Assembly (NCBI GenBank): GCA_010279815.1 | Contig: QEOQ01000070.1 | Location: 459,025-523,024, forward strand | Source of the DNA: Brachionus plicatilis | Taxonomy: Eukaryota; Rotifera; Eurotatoria; Ploima; Brachionidae | Length of the DNA stretch: 64,000 nt | Direction: 5' to 3' | In this document: piece after piece, positions 21,840-31,984 of the stretch | Layout: each line of letters begins with the position of its first letter | Numbering within the stretch: position 1 is the first letter of the stretch | Notes under the pieces: model-generated | Told to the model about the DNA's origin: nothing | Seen by the model: only the letters and a program-made list of their open reading frames with translations | Databases searched by the model: none | Program-made: the position numbers and the translations under genes

Positions 21840-22640
21840 TTTATTATTTATTTATTTGTATATCTGTATCGAGCTAAGGCTCCTTCAGATAAAAAAAAAA
21901 AAAAAAAAATCAAAATAAAATAAAGTTAAAATAAGTTAAAATAGAAGAAAATTAAAATTAGATATTTTGAAATAGAGAATAACAGGATACATATTTGAGA
22001 ATTGATCCTACTAAGGATTTGTATAGATTTCCTAGTGTTTTTGGTTTAAGGCCCCATTTTTTATTCGATAGATATTTAATAATATTTAGTCTTGGGTTAC
22101 AGCGTGTTTTTAACTCGTCCACCATTAAACTAAATCTGAGATTTCCTTTCTTTTTAAAAAGCCAAGTCATCTGCAAAAAGAAGAGAGTATTGGCTATTAG
22201 TCTTATTTCTTTTGGCTATCGGTTTTTTAATACCTCAAATTTATTAAAATTTACCTCAAATTTATTAAAATTTACCTCAAATTTAATAAAAGACTATTTT
22301 TTTATTAAAAAAGTAGCAAAATATAAAAAAGTATTCAAATAAAAAAAAATTACATCAATTTAAAAAAAAAGAAAGCAATTTCATTATAAAACNACTTTTC
22401 AACTGACATTTTCATTTTCCATTTGAATAGCCATTTTTCAATTTCTTTTAAGTACTTATTAATTAAAATTTCGAGATTTCCTTTCTTTTTAAAAATAAAA
22501 AAGGTAGCCAAGTCATCTGCAAAAAGAAGAGAGTATTGGCTATTAGTCTTATTTCTTTTAGGTATGTCATTAATGAAAATACGATATAAAAAGCGATCTA
22601 GAGATTGGTGTGAGTGATGTTGAAGGCTTTACTTATTTAT
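21840..22640 (-). pseudogene. Degenerate LINE reverse transcriptase, internally duplicated
   Basis: The minus strand shows RT pieces: IFINDIP .. YSLLFADDL (catalytic FADD; about 22600-22500), then a second copy of the same segment (about 22230-22140) leading to RCNPRLNIIKYLSNKKWGLK and LYKSLVGSILKY. It ends in a 3' tail (CTGAAGGAGCCTTAGCTC .. AAATAAATAAT) at 21835-21890. Frames are broken. The two copies of the FADD segment flank the single N at 22393, and a 22-bp unit is repeated about 2.7 times at 22234-22295. Confidence 0.7.
22234..22295. repeat. 22-bp tandem repeat, ~2.7 copies
   Basis: Unit CCTCAAATTTATTAAAATTTA repeated head to tail inside the RT remnant. Confidence 0.7.
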
Positions 22641-23755
22641 TTATTTATTGAATTGAATTAACCTCCTTTAAGGAGAAGTAAAAGAAAATAAAGATAAAAA
22701 ATTTTTTTTTGTGTTTTTGTGTTTTTTTTAAAAAATGAAAAATTATTACCTAAAAATAAAATTACAAAAATAAAAAAGGAATGTTAGTTCGAAGATAGAA
22801 AAAGGCATGAAAGTTAGAAAGCAAGATAATTTGGACCAAAATTCATGAATTTCTTTTATTTTGAATTAGCTCATTTAGGAGAGTTCTGTAATGTTTTAAT
22901 TTTAAATTGCAAAGACATAACCAAATTGAATCAGATATACCATCATTAGAAATCAGATTAATCTTAAGATTTTGTTTAAGTTGGTTTATATTTACTGAAA
23001 TTTTTGAGGTTTCAGTTTTAAAGTACTTGGAAATAAGTACTAAGTCGGAGGAAAAAGATTTATTAGAGGTTATAAAATTTACTTTATTATAAAATTTGCG
23101 AACATTTATCTTTCAAATCTAAATAAATAATTAGTTTATATAAACGTTAATTGATTTCTGACACTTAATAAAAACGCTTTTTTGTTTTTATTTTTCTTTA
23201 AAAAACTAATTTTTGATTGGCTATTTCGTTATGAGCTCTTACACAATAGCATGTGTTTTTACTTTTTGCTATTTTTTTTAACCGAAGAAAAGTAATTTTT
23301 AATTGGCTATTTCGTAATGTGCTATTTCGTTATATGCTATTATGTAAAGACCCCATAAAAAATATATGTAAATATCCGTTTTAAATGTTAATTAGACTTT
23401 AATTTTTATAAACTGTTTAATAAATAAACTAATTGTATCATTTTTCTAATTAACTGATTTTTAACTGATAACTGATACCCATTAACTGAGACTGATACTG
23501 AACTGATGCTCGAAAAACTGATACTGACTGAAAACTGATTTTTTTATAACTGATCCCAACTCTGATTTTTGGACTATTAATTCAATCAAAAACGTTTTCA
23601 GAAGTTTAACCACTATCGTCTGCTTTATATGTTTTTTTTAAACATCTATCTTTAAAATTTTGAATTAAAATACGCCTTGTGTTTAATTCAAAAATAAGTA
23701 AAACTATTTAGCCTTACGTTACTTTTTTAAATTTTAAATTATAGAATAGATACAG
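22641..23755. other. LINE 3' tail and intergenic sequence
   Basis: At about 22626-22685 the minus strand reads CTCCTTAAAGGAGGTTAATTCAATTCAATAAATAAATAA, a stem-loop followed by an AATA tail of another LINE copy; its coding part is not clear. The right end of the AAATAGC element is at 23215-23353. Beyond that, simple ACTGATA-rich repeats (23455-23545) and no gene. Confidence 0.45.
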
Positions 23756-23971
23756 CCAATACAAATTGCTAAAAAACTGAATGTATGCGTCGAGAAACAT
23801 TATCGAGAAAAAGCAATGACTGAAATTACTACTTCTCAAGAAACTTTGAATGTAGTAAAAACAGCACTCAGTAAACATGTAAACCCTGTACCGTGTGATT
23901 TATGTGGAAAATTAATGAAAAACATCAAGGGTGTAAATTGCATATGGCAAAAAAAACATAAAAACTTATAA
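23756..23971 (+). CDS. Candidate terminal exon with a degenerate C2H2-type zinc finger
   Basis: Open from an ATACAG acceptor at 23750-23755 to TAA at 23971, with AATAAA overlapping the stop. Residues include NVVKTALSKHVNPVPCDLCG and KLMKNIKGVNCIWQKKH. The CDLCG start and spacing resemble a C2H2 finger, but the first zinc-binding His seems replaced (GVNCIWQKKH where a GLxxHxxxxH pattern is expected), so it may be non-functional or a pseudogene. No upstream exon was found. Confidence 0.35.
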   Translation, partial: PIQIAKKLNVCVEKHYREKAMTEITTSQETLNVVKTALSKHVNPVPCDLCGKLMKNIKGVNCIWQKKHKNL

Positions 23972-24027
23972 TAAAAGAGTTAGAATTTATCTTTTTTTTT
24001 TCATTTGAATTTAAAATTAAACTTTTC

Positions 24028-24200
24028 TAAAATTATTGTTCACAAAAAATAAAAACTGGTCACGAAAAATTTTTCTAATTTTTTTATTTATCTATTTTGG
24101 TCACCAAATATGTGACCAGAGATTATGTGAACAAAATGTTCACATTTTGGACTTGATACTCATGGTCACATTTTTTTGTGAACAATTGTTCGCATTTTCC
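24028..24200. repeat. Cluster of GTGACC / GTGAACA half-sites in alternating orientation
   Basis: Within ~165 bp there are about nine GGTCAC/GTGACC and GTTCAC/GTGAAC motifs, often as inverted pairs (GTGAACAAAATGTTCAC). It borders and partly overlaps the 3' end of the LINE fragment at 24200-24963. Probably subterminal repeats of a DNA element. Confidence 0.45.
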
Positions 24201-24963
24201 ACTAGACCCGAATTTTCTGCTCGGTTATAGTAATTTAAATTAGATTCCAGTGCTCTTTCATTCAAAGTTTTTATATTGTATTTACGACTGGCAAAGTGTA
24301 ACATGCATGATGGAGTATCGAACTGAAAATTCAGAATTGTTCTTATGGATGAATCACTTGGGCTTTTCTTAGTCTGATTTCAGGCAAACAAGGAAACGCA
24401 AAGAAAGAGTAGTCAAAAATTGATCCAATTAGAAGGCTATAAATGTTAAAAAGAATTTTAGTATCTAATTTCCAATATTTACTTGAAAGTATTTTCAAGA
24501 TATTTAATCTGTTTTGACATTTTTTAAAGATGTTAGAAAAATGCTTATTAAAATTAAGATATTTGTCAAAGGTAACCCCTAAGAATAATGGATTATCTTC
24601 TTTCGGGATAAGGTTGTCACTTTTACATTGATTAGATTTGGATAAATAAAGGTCAAATTTTAAGTTTGTTCTCTTATTTTGAGAAAAAACAATATAATTA
24701 CATTTATGTGCTAACATATTTAATTTCCAATCACAGAGCCACTTTTTTAGTAGTCTTAAATAACGGTTTACGATATTTTCTAAGTTACCGGATTTACCAA
24801 AGATGAATGAGGAGGATAGATCATCAGCGTATAAAAGTGAAAAGCTTTTATTTGACTGATTTTTTTGAGGTATGTCGTTAATAAATATCCTAAATAAAAT
24901 AGGACTGATTACTGCTCCTTGTGGAACACCTGCTAAAATAGGTTTTTTCGAAGATATTAACAA
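24200..24963 (-). pseudogene. LINE reverse transcriptase, C-terminal half
   Basis: The minus strand encodes the RT palm and thumb: ILAGVPQGAVISPILF, LLYADDLSS (catalytic YADD), LFLGVTFDKYLNFNKH and LNIYSLLIGSIFDYSFF. A frameshift near 24355 (the main frame ends KAQVIHP) passes into SIRTILNFQFDTPSC .. HFASRKYNIKTL, the usual C-terminal tail. The 5' half, including the endonuclease, is absent. It is the same general RT lineage as the fragment at 21840-22640, but not a recent copy of it. Confidence 0.85.
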
Positions 24964-25326
24964 AGACGTTCTTTATATTCTTTTTTTTATTTAACAGAAA
25001 AATTTTTTTTCAAAGAAAAGTTATAGTCATTCAAAGAAGAATTCACGATTTTACCCCCATTAAGGGTTCAACCCTGAATTACTATAAATAAAAAGTGTCA
25101 ATTTGACACCGCCGGTCCTTAGATGCATAAAAAATATCTGGCTTTTGAGTGTTAAAGACCACAATGATTACAACTAATCAACTTTTAAAACAAATTTCAA
25201 CATCAAACAATTTATTAGTAATAAACAAATATATTTAATTTAAGAAAAAAAAAAAGCCAAAAATTAATTAAAGATAATTAATTATCTCACATGGTTTTAA
25301 ATTTAACTTGGTCAACAAACACCACT
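24964..25326. other. Intergenic
   Basis: Contains the palindrome GTGTCAATTTGACAC (25096-25110) and the 3' flank of the following minus-strand gene. No gene seen. Confidence 0.5.
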
Positions 25327-27062
25327 CTAAACCTTAGACGTTTTAGGTCTAAGCGCCGTCTTTTTACTACCAGCACACTCTTTTTTATTCTTTTTGACAT
25401 TTACTTTAGAAAAAGGACAACAAACTTGATCGCTGGCATAATCACCATTTGTCTTGATCACATCGAACATTTCCTCATGCTCCAAAGCAAGATACTTTTT
25501 TTTCCTAGGCAAACTGCACTCCATGCTAGCCGAGCTCTTGCTCTCCAAATGTTTAGCTTCGCCTCTCTGCGCACTTTTCTCGGCCGGTCTGGCCTCCAGC
25601 CTCTGGGCAGTCAACAGCACCTTGGCTCTCTGTGTCTCCAATTTTCTCTGACTCACCGGCACATGCTCCACCGAAATCGATGTTCGCCTCTGAGACCGAA
25701 AGCTCTTGCCCGGCAAAATGTTCATCTTTCTCATCTGCTCTTCCTTGTTGACGCGCACACTCGCGCCCAACTCCTTGTAGTCCTCGTCCTCTTTGCTCCT
25801 CTTGTCAATGTCGAACTCGTCGCTGTAGTTGTTCACCACTTTGCTTCTGGTCGCCTTTTTGCCAGCCTCTGTTAGCGCCACATTCTTGGCCGAAGTGCAC
25901 CGACTGGCCGAGTTGAACGTGTGGCCCATGTACTTGGAATCAGTGGACATGTTTGATTTTTCCCTCACTGTCACTCTGCTCTTGTCCTCGCTCTTGATAC
26001 TGGGCAGCTTTTTGCAGCTGTTGCACTTTGGCTTGGCGCCGCGCTGCGCCTTCTTTTTCTCCAGCTCGAACTCGAGCTCAAACGGCCATTGTTGGTCGGA
26101 GCCGGCCAGGTCGAGCTTGAACGGCTCGTAGTAGCACTCGTAGTCAGACCTGGCCACGTCTGTGTAGTAGTAGTAGTTGGCGGCGTCCAGGCGCTCATTC
26201 AGCTCGTCGTCAACAGTGTCATAGATGTCCTCGTGGTCCATCTGGCCGCCTTGCTTCATGGGTATCAAATTGACAATCTTGGGTCTGAACTCTTTGGTCT
26301 CGGGCGGCTCGCTGGCCGAGATCAGGCCTGTGGACGGCCGGGACTTGAGCGACGAGCTGCTGTTCATGTTGCGCTTTATTTTGCTCTTTCTGCTCTCGGA
26401 TCTGATGGTCGCCTCCACATACTTTTTTTTGGTCAGCATCCGCTTCAGAATCAAGTACATGTCGAGGATTTTTTGGCTCGATTGGGAACGTTGGTTGGCC
26501 AAGAACTGGGCAGACGGCAGCTGCTTTTTGATGAAGTGGTCTGCGGTGACAGTGCCGTCGTAGCGGTCCAGAACTTTGCGAAAGTCGTCCACAATTATTT
26601 CTGTGTACTCGTACTCGAAGTCGTCAGTGGAAGACTTGTCGAAGTACGCGGCGCCAAATTGGTCAGGGCTGGCTTGCTGCAAAGTTTGGCTCGCCGGCGC
26701 GTCCACTTGGTCCTGGTCGACAAAGCTCAATGATCTCATTTGGTTGCAGATTTTTAGAACGTAATTTTTGTTCATGCTCGGCTTCTGGACGCCGAATGGC
26801 CTGAGGAAGCGTGCTTCCAGGTCGTCGATGTCCGTGTCGTCGGAGCTGTAGCTGGACGAGTCAGACTGGTTGTTGAGGTCCCGGTTGGACACGCATCTGG
26901 ACAGCAGTTCACTGGTTATCTGGTCTATGTGAGTGGAAAAGTATTGGTCGGCTTTGGCCGTAGGCATCGCTTTTGCGCTGCTCCGCTCTTGGTCCAAGCG
27001 TTCTGTTCGGTAGCCGTTGGTGATCAATTTGGAAAGTTCTGAGTTGGACAGGCTTTTTTCGT
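25327..27062 (-). CDS. Large GC-rich terminal exon of an unknown, mostly disordered protein
   Basis: One open exon of 577 residues after a TTTCTAG acceptor at 27063 (first two bases complete a split codon), ending in TAG at 25327. GC content is strikingly higher than anywhere else in the window and the antisense frames are also open, a side effect of this composition. The protein is charged and low in hydrophobic segments: Ser/Asp-rich (SDSSSYSSDDTDIDDLEARF), Tyr-rich (DAANYYYYTD), a CxxC-like CNSC, and a Lys/Arg/Ser-rich C-terminal third (KSFRSQRRTS). No membrane segment, signal peptide or known domain recognised. Many Ser/Thr next to basic residues suggest phosphorylation and a scaffold or nuclear role (inference only). 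Upstream exons are not identified; a TA-inserted fold-back element lies 60 bp before the acceptor. Confidence 0.75.
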
Positions 27063-27121
27063 CTAGAAAAAGAGCAGATTTTAAAAGTTAAAAAAAATGT
27101 CAATATTTAAAAAAAAACTTA

Positions 27122-27645
27122 CAGTGGTGATTTGATGACAGTATTTTACGAAAAATTACGTAAAATACCGTAAATTAACCAAATTTTACCACATTTTACG
27201 TAAATTAACGTAAAATCCCTAAAAGTGAAAAAGAGGTATTTTACGAAAAATAACCTAAATTTTCAGGATTTTCAGATAATATTGGTAAAATTTGGTAAAA
27301 TTCAAAAATTTTGAAAAAATGTCTTTTTTTTCCAAAAATCGAAAATTTAAGAAAGTTTTTTTTTATAATAATTTAAAAATAACTACTTTTTTAACCAATT
27401 TATGAAAAAAAAAACTTTCTTAAATTTTCGATTTTTGGAAAAAAAAGACATTTTTTCAAAAATTTTAAATTTTACCAAACTTTACCAAAATTGTCTCAGA
27501 ATCCTGAAAATTTAGGTAATTTTTCGTCGTACCTCTTTTTCACTTTTAGGGATTTTAAGTTAATTTACGTAATATGTGGTAAAATTTGGTTAATTTACGG
27601 TATTTTACGTAATTTTTCGTAAAATACTGCTATCAATCACCACTG
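27122..27645. mobile_element. 524-bp fold-back MITE with TA duplication, TTACGTAA-rich
   Basis: Ends CAGTGGTGATTTGAT and complement, flanked by TA on both sides. The arms are ~230 bp and highly complementary, built from TTTTACGTAAA and GGTAAAATTTGGTAAA units. It is inserted in the intron just before the GC-rich exon. Relatives with similar ends are at 55522 (CAGTACTGATTTGAT), 59377 (CAGTGCCGATTTGAC) and ending near 58823. TA targets and CAGT ends indicate a Tc1/mariner-type MITE. Confidence 0.8.
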
Positions 27646-28689
27646 TAAGTAAATTTATTTTTATTTTTTTGATTAAATTTTTATTTATCAATTAATGATT
27701 GAACAGTGCTGCTGTAACCTGGCTTCTCTGAATAAAAAGAACGCTCAAAGAACTAATTTCAAACAAATTGTTTATTCGTAGATTTGCTATTCTATTAATT
27801 GATTTATTAGTGTTGTTATATAAGGGTCCTACTAAAATTTTCTGACCCCCGTTTTTTCGACAAAGCAAAAATATTTTTAAAAGTTTAATATATCATTTAG
27901 TTTGAATTTTTCTCTATTTTTTAAAAATTAAACTGGTTTTTCTCCAGAATCTTTATTTTTTGTTGAAATTGAATATTTTTATATTTTTAAAAACCTGACC
28001 CCCTACTGACCCCATTTTCTTTGAAAAGAATTTAATGAGCTTTCTAAAAATGTGCTTAGTTTTTCTCCAGGAATTATAATTTTTGAGATATTTTGATTAA
28101 AAAGACCTTAGTTATTTTGAAATCGGATTTAAAAATTTTAATACGATATACCATTCGATCAAGAATTTTCTAAGCTTAAATATCAATTTTAATAGAGTTT
28201 AAAATTATATTTTTATTTAGATTTTTTTATAAAATTTCTTAACTATTTTTGAACATGAAAATAAAATTTATGAATAATTACAAAATAATGATTAATAAAA
28301 ATAAACTTTAAAAATAATTTAAAAAAATATTTTTTGATGGTATACATTCTACAGAAAATTGCAGAGTTTTTGCAGAGTTTGAAATTCTTTTGTACAAATT
28401 TGTACAATATTGTACTCTTTACATAACCATTTTTGCACAATTAGAAAAAAAATTATAAAGTTTTTACATTTTGTTCTTTAATTTTTGCACTAAAATGTCA
28501 CATAGCCAAAACAAAGCTTTACAGTTAAATTTCTTTTGTTAAAATAATAAAAAAAAATATTTGACAAATTTTTTGATCAACTTGAATTATAAGAACTTTT
28601 TTGACTTCTCAAATTTACAAAATATACCTTAAAATAAATAAAATTTTTCACACAATTCCCTCACACAATACATGAATATGAATATGAAT
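27646..28689. other. Intergenic; TGCAGA-core repeat near 28340-28400
   Basis: No gene. At about 28350-28385 there is TTGCAGAGTTTTTGCAGAG, the core motif of the MULE-like fold-back family, without clear ends. CTGACCCCC occurs at about 27841 and 27997. A short (TGAATA)n run is at 28674-28693. Confidence 0.45.
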
Positions 28690-29110
28690 ATGAAGGAGAG
28701 ACTACAATCTGATATTAGAATCAGATGAAGAAGAATAATCAATGGGTTATTCGACTATAGAAGTATCATTAGCCGCCAATTGCTGAGATCTGAATTTGTC
28801 AAACTTGTCTTTAAATGGATTTGTTGATTTTGCAGAAACTAGAGTGTCCGGTAGCTCGTTCCATAACGAAGCTACTCTGTTCGTGAAGAAGTTTTCTCTA
28901 GGTTTTAACAAGCAGAGTTGCTTCCTGAGTCTTGGTTTTTTACGTAGATATATAGATGAGTGATTGATTTTAGGAGTTTGGCTTGAATCTGCAAAGGCAT
29001 GCAGGTGAACAGTGCTCTGTTTACTGACAATTTTGAAAAGTTGGATTGCATCACCTCTTTTCCTTCTACTTTCAAGCGGAGATAATTGAGATTTCTGAGA
29101 CCAGGTACAA
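28690..29110 (-). pseudogene. LINE reverse transcriptase C-terminal tail (5'-truncated)
   Basis: The minus strand reads KRGDAIQLFKIV .. FFTNRVASLWNELPDTLV .. STNPFKDKFDKF, the conserved C-terminal segment of CR1/Jockey-like ORF2 proteins, with an in-frame stop near its start. It ends in a simple repeat (ATTCAT)n, a typical LINE 3' tail. Confidence 0.75.
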
Positions 29111-29252
29111 TATTTTCAGATAATTTACCTGAAAATAAATTTACTCTTATTTTATTTTTGAGATCTTTTGTATCTTTTCTTTACTGTTCAAAGTAAACTT
29201 ATTTTAAATTGTTTTGGTATCTTTCCAATAAAATTTAGAACCATTAATTTTC

Positions 29253-29578
29253 GGCATTGTGAATTTTAGAACAAAGAACAAAAACAAAATTTTAAAATGA
29301 AGAACTTTTTGACTATGAGTTAAAAAAAGTGTTCTGTAAAATGTATTAGCTGGTACAAACTTTGTCCCACACAAATTAAGTATATGAAAAAACTCTGCAA
29401 TTTAATGAATTTCTAATGTATTTAGTGCTTTGCAGATTTGTTGAGTTTATGTAGAGACTTAATTTGTGTGGTACAAAGTTTGTATCAGCTGATACATTTT
29501 GCAGAACAATTTTTAAACTCATTGTAAAAAAGTTATTTCATTTAAAATTTTCGTTTTTGTTCCAAAATTCACAATTCC
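29253..29578. mobile_element. Fold-back MITE with near-perfect 9-bp TSD (MULE-like)
   Basis: 326 bp, ends GGCATTGTGAATTTTAGAAC and complement, flanked by TTAATTTTC (29244-29252) and TTATTTTTC (29579-29587), 8 of 9 identical. The core has AACTCTGCAATTT and TTTGCAGATTTG. Confidence 0.75.
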
Positions 29579-30305
29579 TTATTTTTCATGTTAACAAAAA
29601 AAATTTTAAATCTTCTATTCACTCGTTTATTAATAAATAAAATTTAAGTTAGACCATTTGGGAAAAAAAATGCGCCATGTTTTATCCAAACTTTTTCTCA
29701 ATTTGAGTTTCTGCAATTTTTTGGGTATGATCTCGGTAAAGTATACATTAGTATTCATTATCAAAGTTATACGCATTGCATCAGTTAATTACATTTCTTT
29801 TTAGCACTCAGAGCTCGTAAGGGACCCTTTTTGTTACCCCTATTTTTTTACTTTTCTTTCCATGAAAAAAAATATTTTGTAACAAATTGATTAATAAATT
29901 TTAATATTTTTTTAGATTTAATTGAAAAATATTGTCAAAAATGATTAAATTTATTGAACAAAGAACAAAAAAACCTCCGGCCTTTCAATGTTAAACCAAG
30001 CACTCATGTCACTTTACCATAATATTTTATTTTTGTATTCCTATTTTAGCATTAGATAACATTCCCAAATTTACCATTGAGATCTTAGTTTTGCTAAAAA
30101 AAATTAAAATGCAACAGAAGGGTTCCTTTTTGTTATTTTTTGCCATAAATAAAACCTTTGACAAACAAAAAAAATTTTTCAAAAATTAAAGGGGGGGAGG
30201 GTTACCAAGAAATGTTTTTATTAAGTTAAAAAAATATAAAAAAAAAATTACTTTTTTTAATGGTGGCCGAGTTTTTTTTTCTTTGGTGACTCTTTCGAAT
30301 TTTTT
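29579..30305. other. Intergenic
   Basis: A/T-rich with short G runs (AAGGGGGGGAGGG near 30190). No gene or element recognised. Confidence 0.45.
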
Positions 30306-30980
30306 TTGGTGCATTCATCTCAAAATCTATGTCAAACACATTACTCACTTGCTGGATGTCGAATAGCTGAATGTCTCTGCTCTGAAGCAAACAAAATTAT
30401 AAATAAGGTAATTTTCACAAAACAAGTTATTTATAAATGCACGCGTTTTAAGGATTCCGAAGCCTGTCGGTACTCGGTCAAGTCTAAATGCTTTAATTGC
30501 CAAAGAGGGAATTACTCTACACTCTTAATTTGGTTCGAATTTAATTCCTTGGATCGCGCATAAATTATGGATATTTAAAAAAATAAATTTTGAGTTTAGT
30601 AACTAAAAAATATAATGCTTTAAACTTTTTTTCTTTTCTATTATAATAAAAGTCGTCCGAGTTACCACAGTTCTAAAACATTTTTTTATTGAATTATTTA
30701 TTTAAATTAAAACAATTGCTAATGCTTTCGAATCATGTAATGTGTAATTGTCAATAAATGGTGAAAAATTCGTGCATTTACTTAATAAAATGGACTGAGA
30801 CATTTTTGACCGAGTTGAGTGCTGTTCTTTGATGCCATGTGTTCCTTGTCTGTAATAAATTAGTTCTGTTTTAGGGTGTACAAGCTAAAAAATCATACGC
30901 TGCGTTCTGACGGACAATACGACCAGATGGTCTTGTTAGAGTTACTAAAAACATTTTTGCCAATTATACCTAGTGAATAG
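30306..30980 (+). pseudogene. Possible transposase-type zinc-ribbon fragment and downstream exon
   Basis: Open frame 30306-30563 with YKCTRFKDSEACRYSVKSKC followed by an aromatic stretch (LLIWFEFN). The YxC...C..S....CF spacing followed by hydrophobics resembles the N-terminal zinc ribbon of ISXO2/IS1595-like transposases (tentative). Farther on, an exon-like frame follows a TTTTAG acceptor (30875-30980: VYKLKNHTLRSDGQYDQMVL, ending PIIPSE). It is unclear whether the two belong together. Confidence 0.25.
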
Positions 30981-31916
30981 TTGTTAAACAACATTTTTAA
31001 AAAAAAAAAAATTTTCTCAAAAATAAAGAATTCTTAAAAATAAACATTGTTGTTTTTTTATTAGTATATCGGCAGTAAATTAATGGAAAATTTAATTTTA
31101 GATTATTCCGCCAGGAAAATCGTAATTTAAAAATCACTTTAATCATGTTTTTTACATAATTAAAATTCTCAATGCAATTGAAAGGCTTTTATTGAGTCGT
31201 ATTTTACATGAAAAAATTATTTAATTTTTCTCAAGTTTTTTTTTTTTAAGTGGCTTAGTATTTTATAAATTCCATTAAAGATTTTTTATCTTTTTTCAGC
31301 AATTAATTTTTGCACAGAACAACCAATACCTTGGGCAAAAATAATTTTGACTAAGCCAATTTTTAAGAAAATTACACTTGTCCTCAGACAGGAATGTAGT
31401 TCGAAAATTTAAGGGTCTAAAAATTTTAGTTTATTTTTAAGATTTTTAATAAAAAAATTTAATTTAATAAAAAGCTTTTCTTGAATATGAAGTGAAAAAA
31501 TTGTCAATTAAAATTTTAAAATTAAAACAAATTTTTGAATTAATTTTTTTTTAAACTATTTTATAATTTTATTAATTTATTTAATAATAAATTTGTTTTT
31601 GATAAGAATTAGTCAAAGTCAAATTCGCTAAAATAACTCTGAGGAAACAAAGTAAATATTTTAATTATAATTAAACAAGATTAATTTTAAGATTCAAAAT
31701 AATTTTATAAATTATCAAAAACATTTTTTTTAATCTTCTTTCAGAATATGTAAAGAAAATAAGAGAGTAATACTATTTATTTTAGACCTTTTCTTTGAGT
31801 AAGGGAAACCAAAAAAAATTCTCGACCGCCATTAATTGGATATTTTTGGTGTCAATAAATGTAGCAATGTATTATCCGCTCGATTGAACCTTATCAAATT
31901 TGATATAAAGTAAATA

Positions 31917-31984
<68 letters not shown>

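Larger units (their letters stand above)
21611..23353. mobile_element. DNA element with multiple AAATAGC / GCTATTT subterminal repeats
   Basis: The left ~200 bases contain at least seven direct copies of AAATAGC (each followed by A/C-rich spacers). The right ~140 bases contain the inverse motif GCTATTT or GCTATT several times. Outer ends are roughly inverted (GGCTCCATAACAAAATAGC and GGGTCTTTACATAATAGC). Clustered subterminal repeats of this kind are typical of transposase-binding sites in hAT-like elements. No target duplication was found, so the boundaries are approximate. The interior is occupied by LINE fragments. Confidence 0.5.

Noticed and set aside
25291..26764. Several long open frames on the plus strand
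   Set aside because: They are antisense to the GC-rich minus-strand exon; high GC removes stop codons in all frames. Only the minus frame spans the whole island and has an acceptor site.
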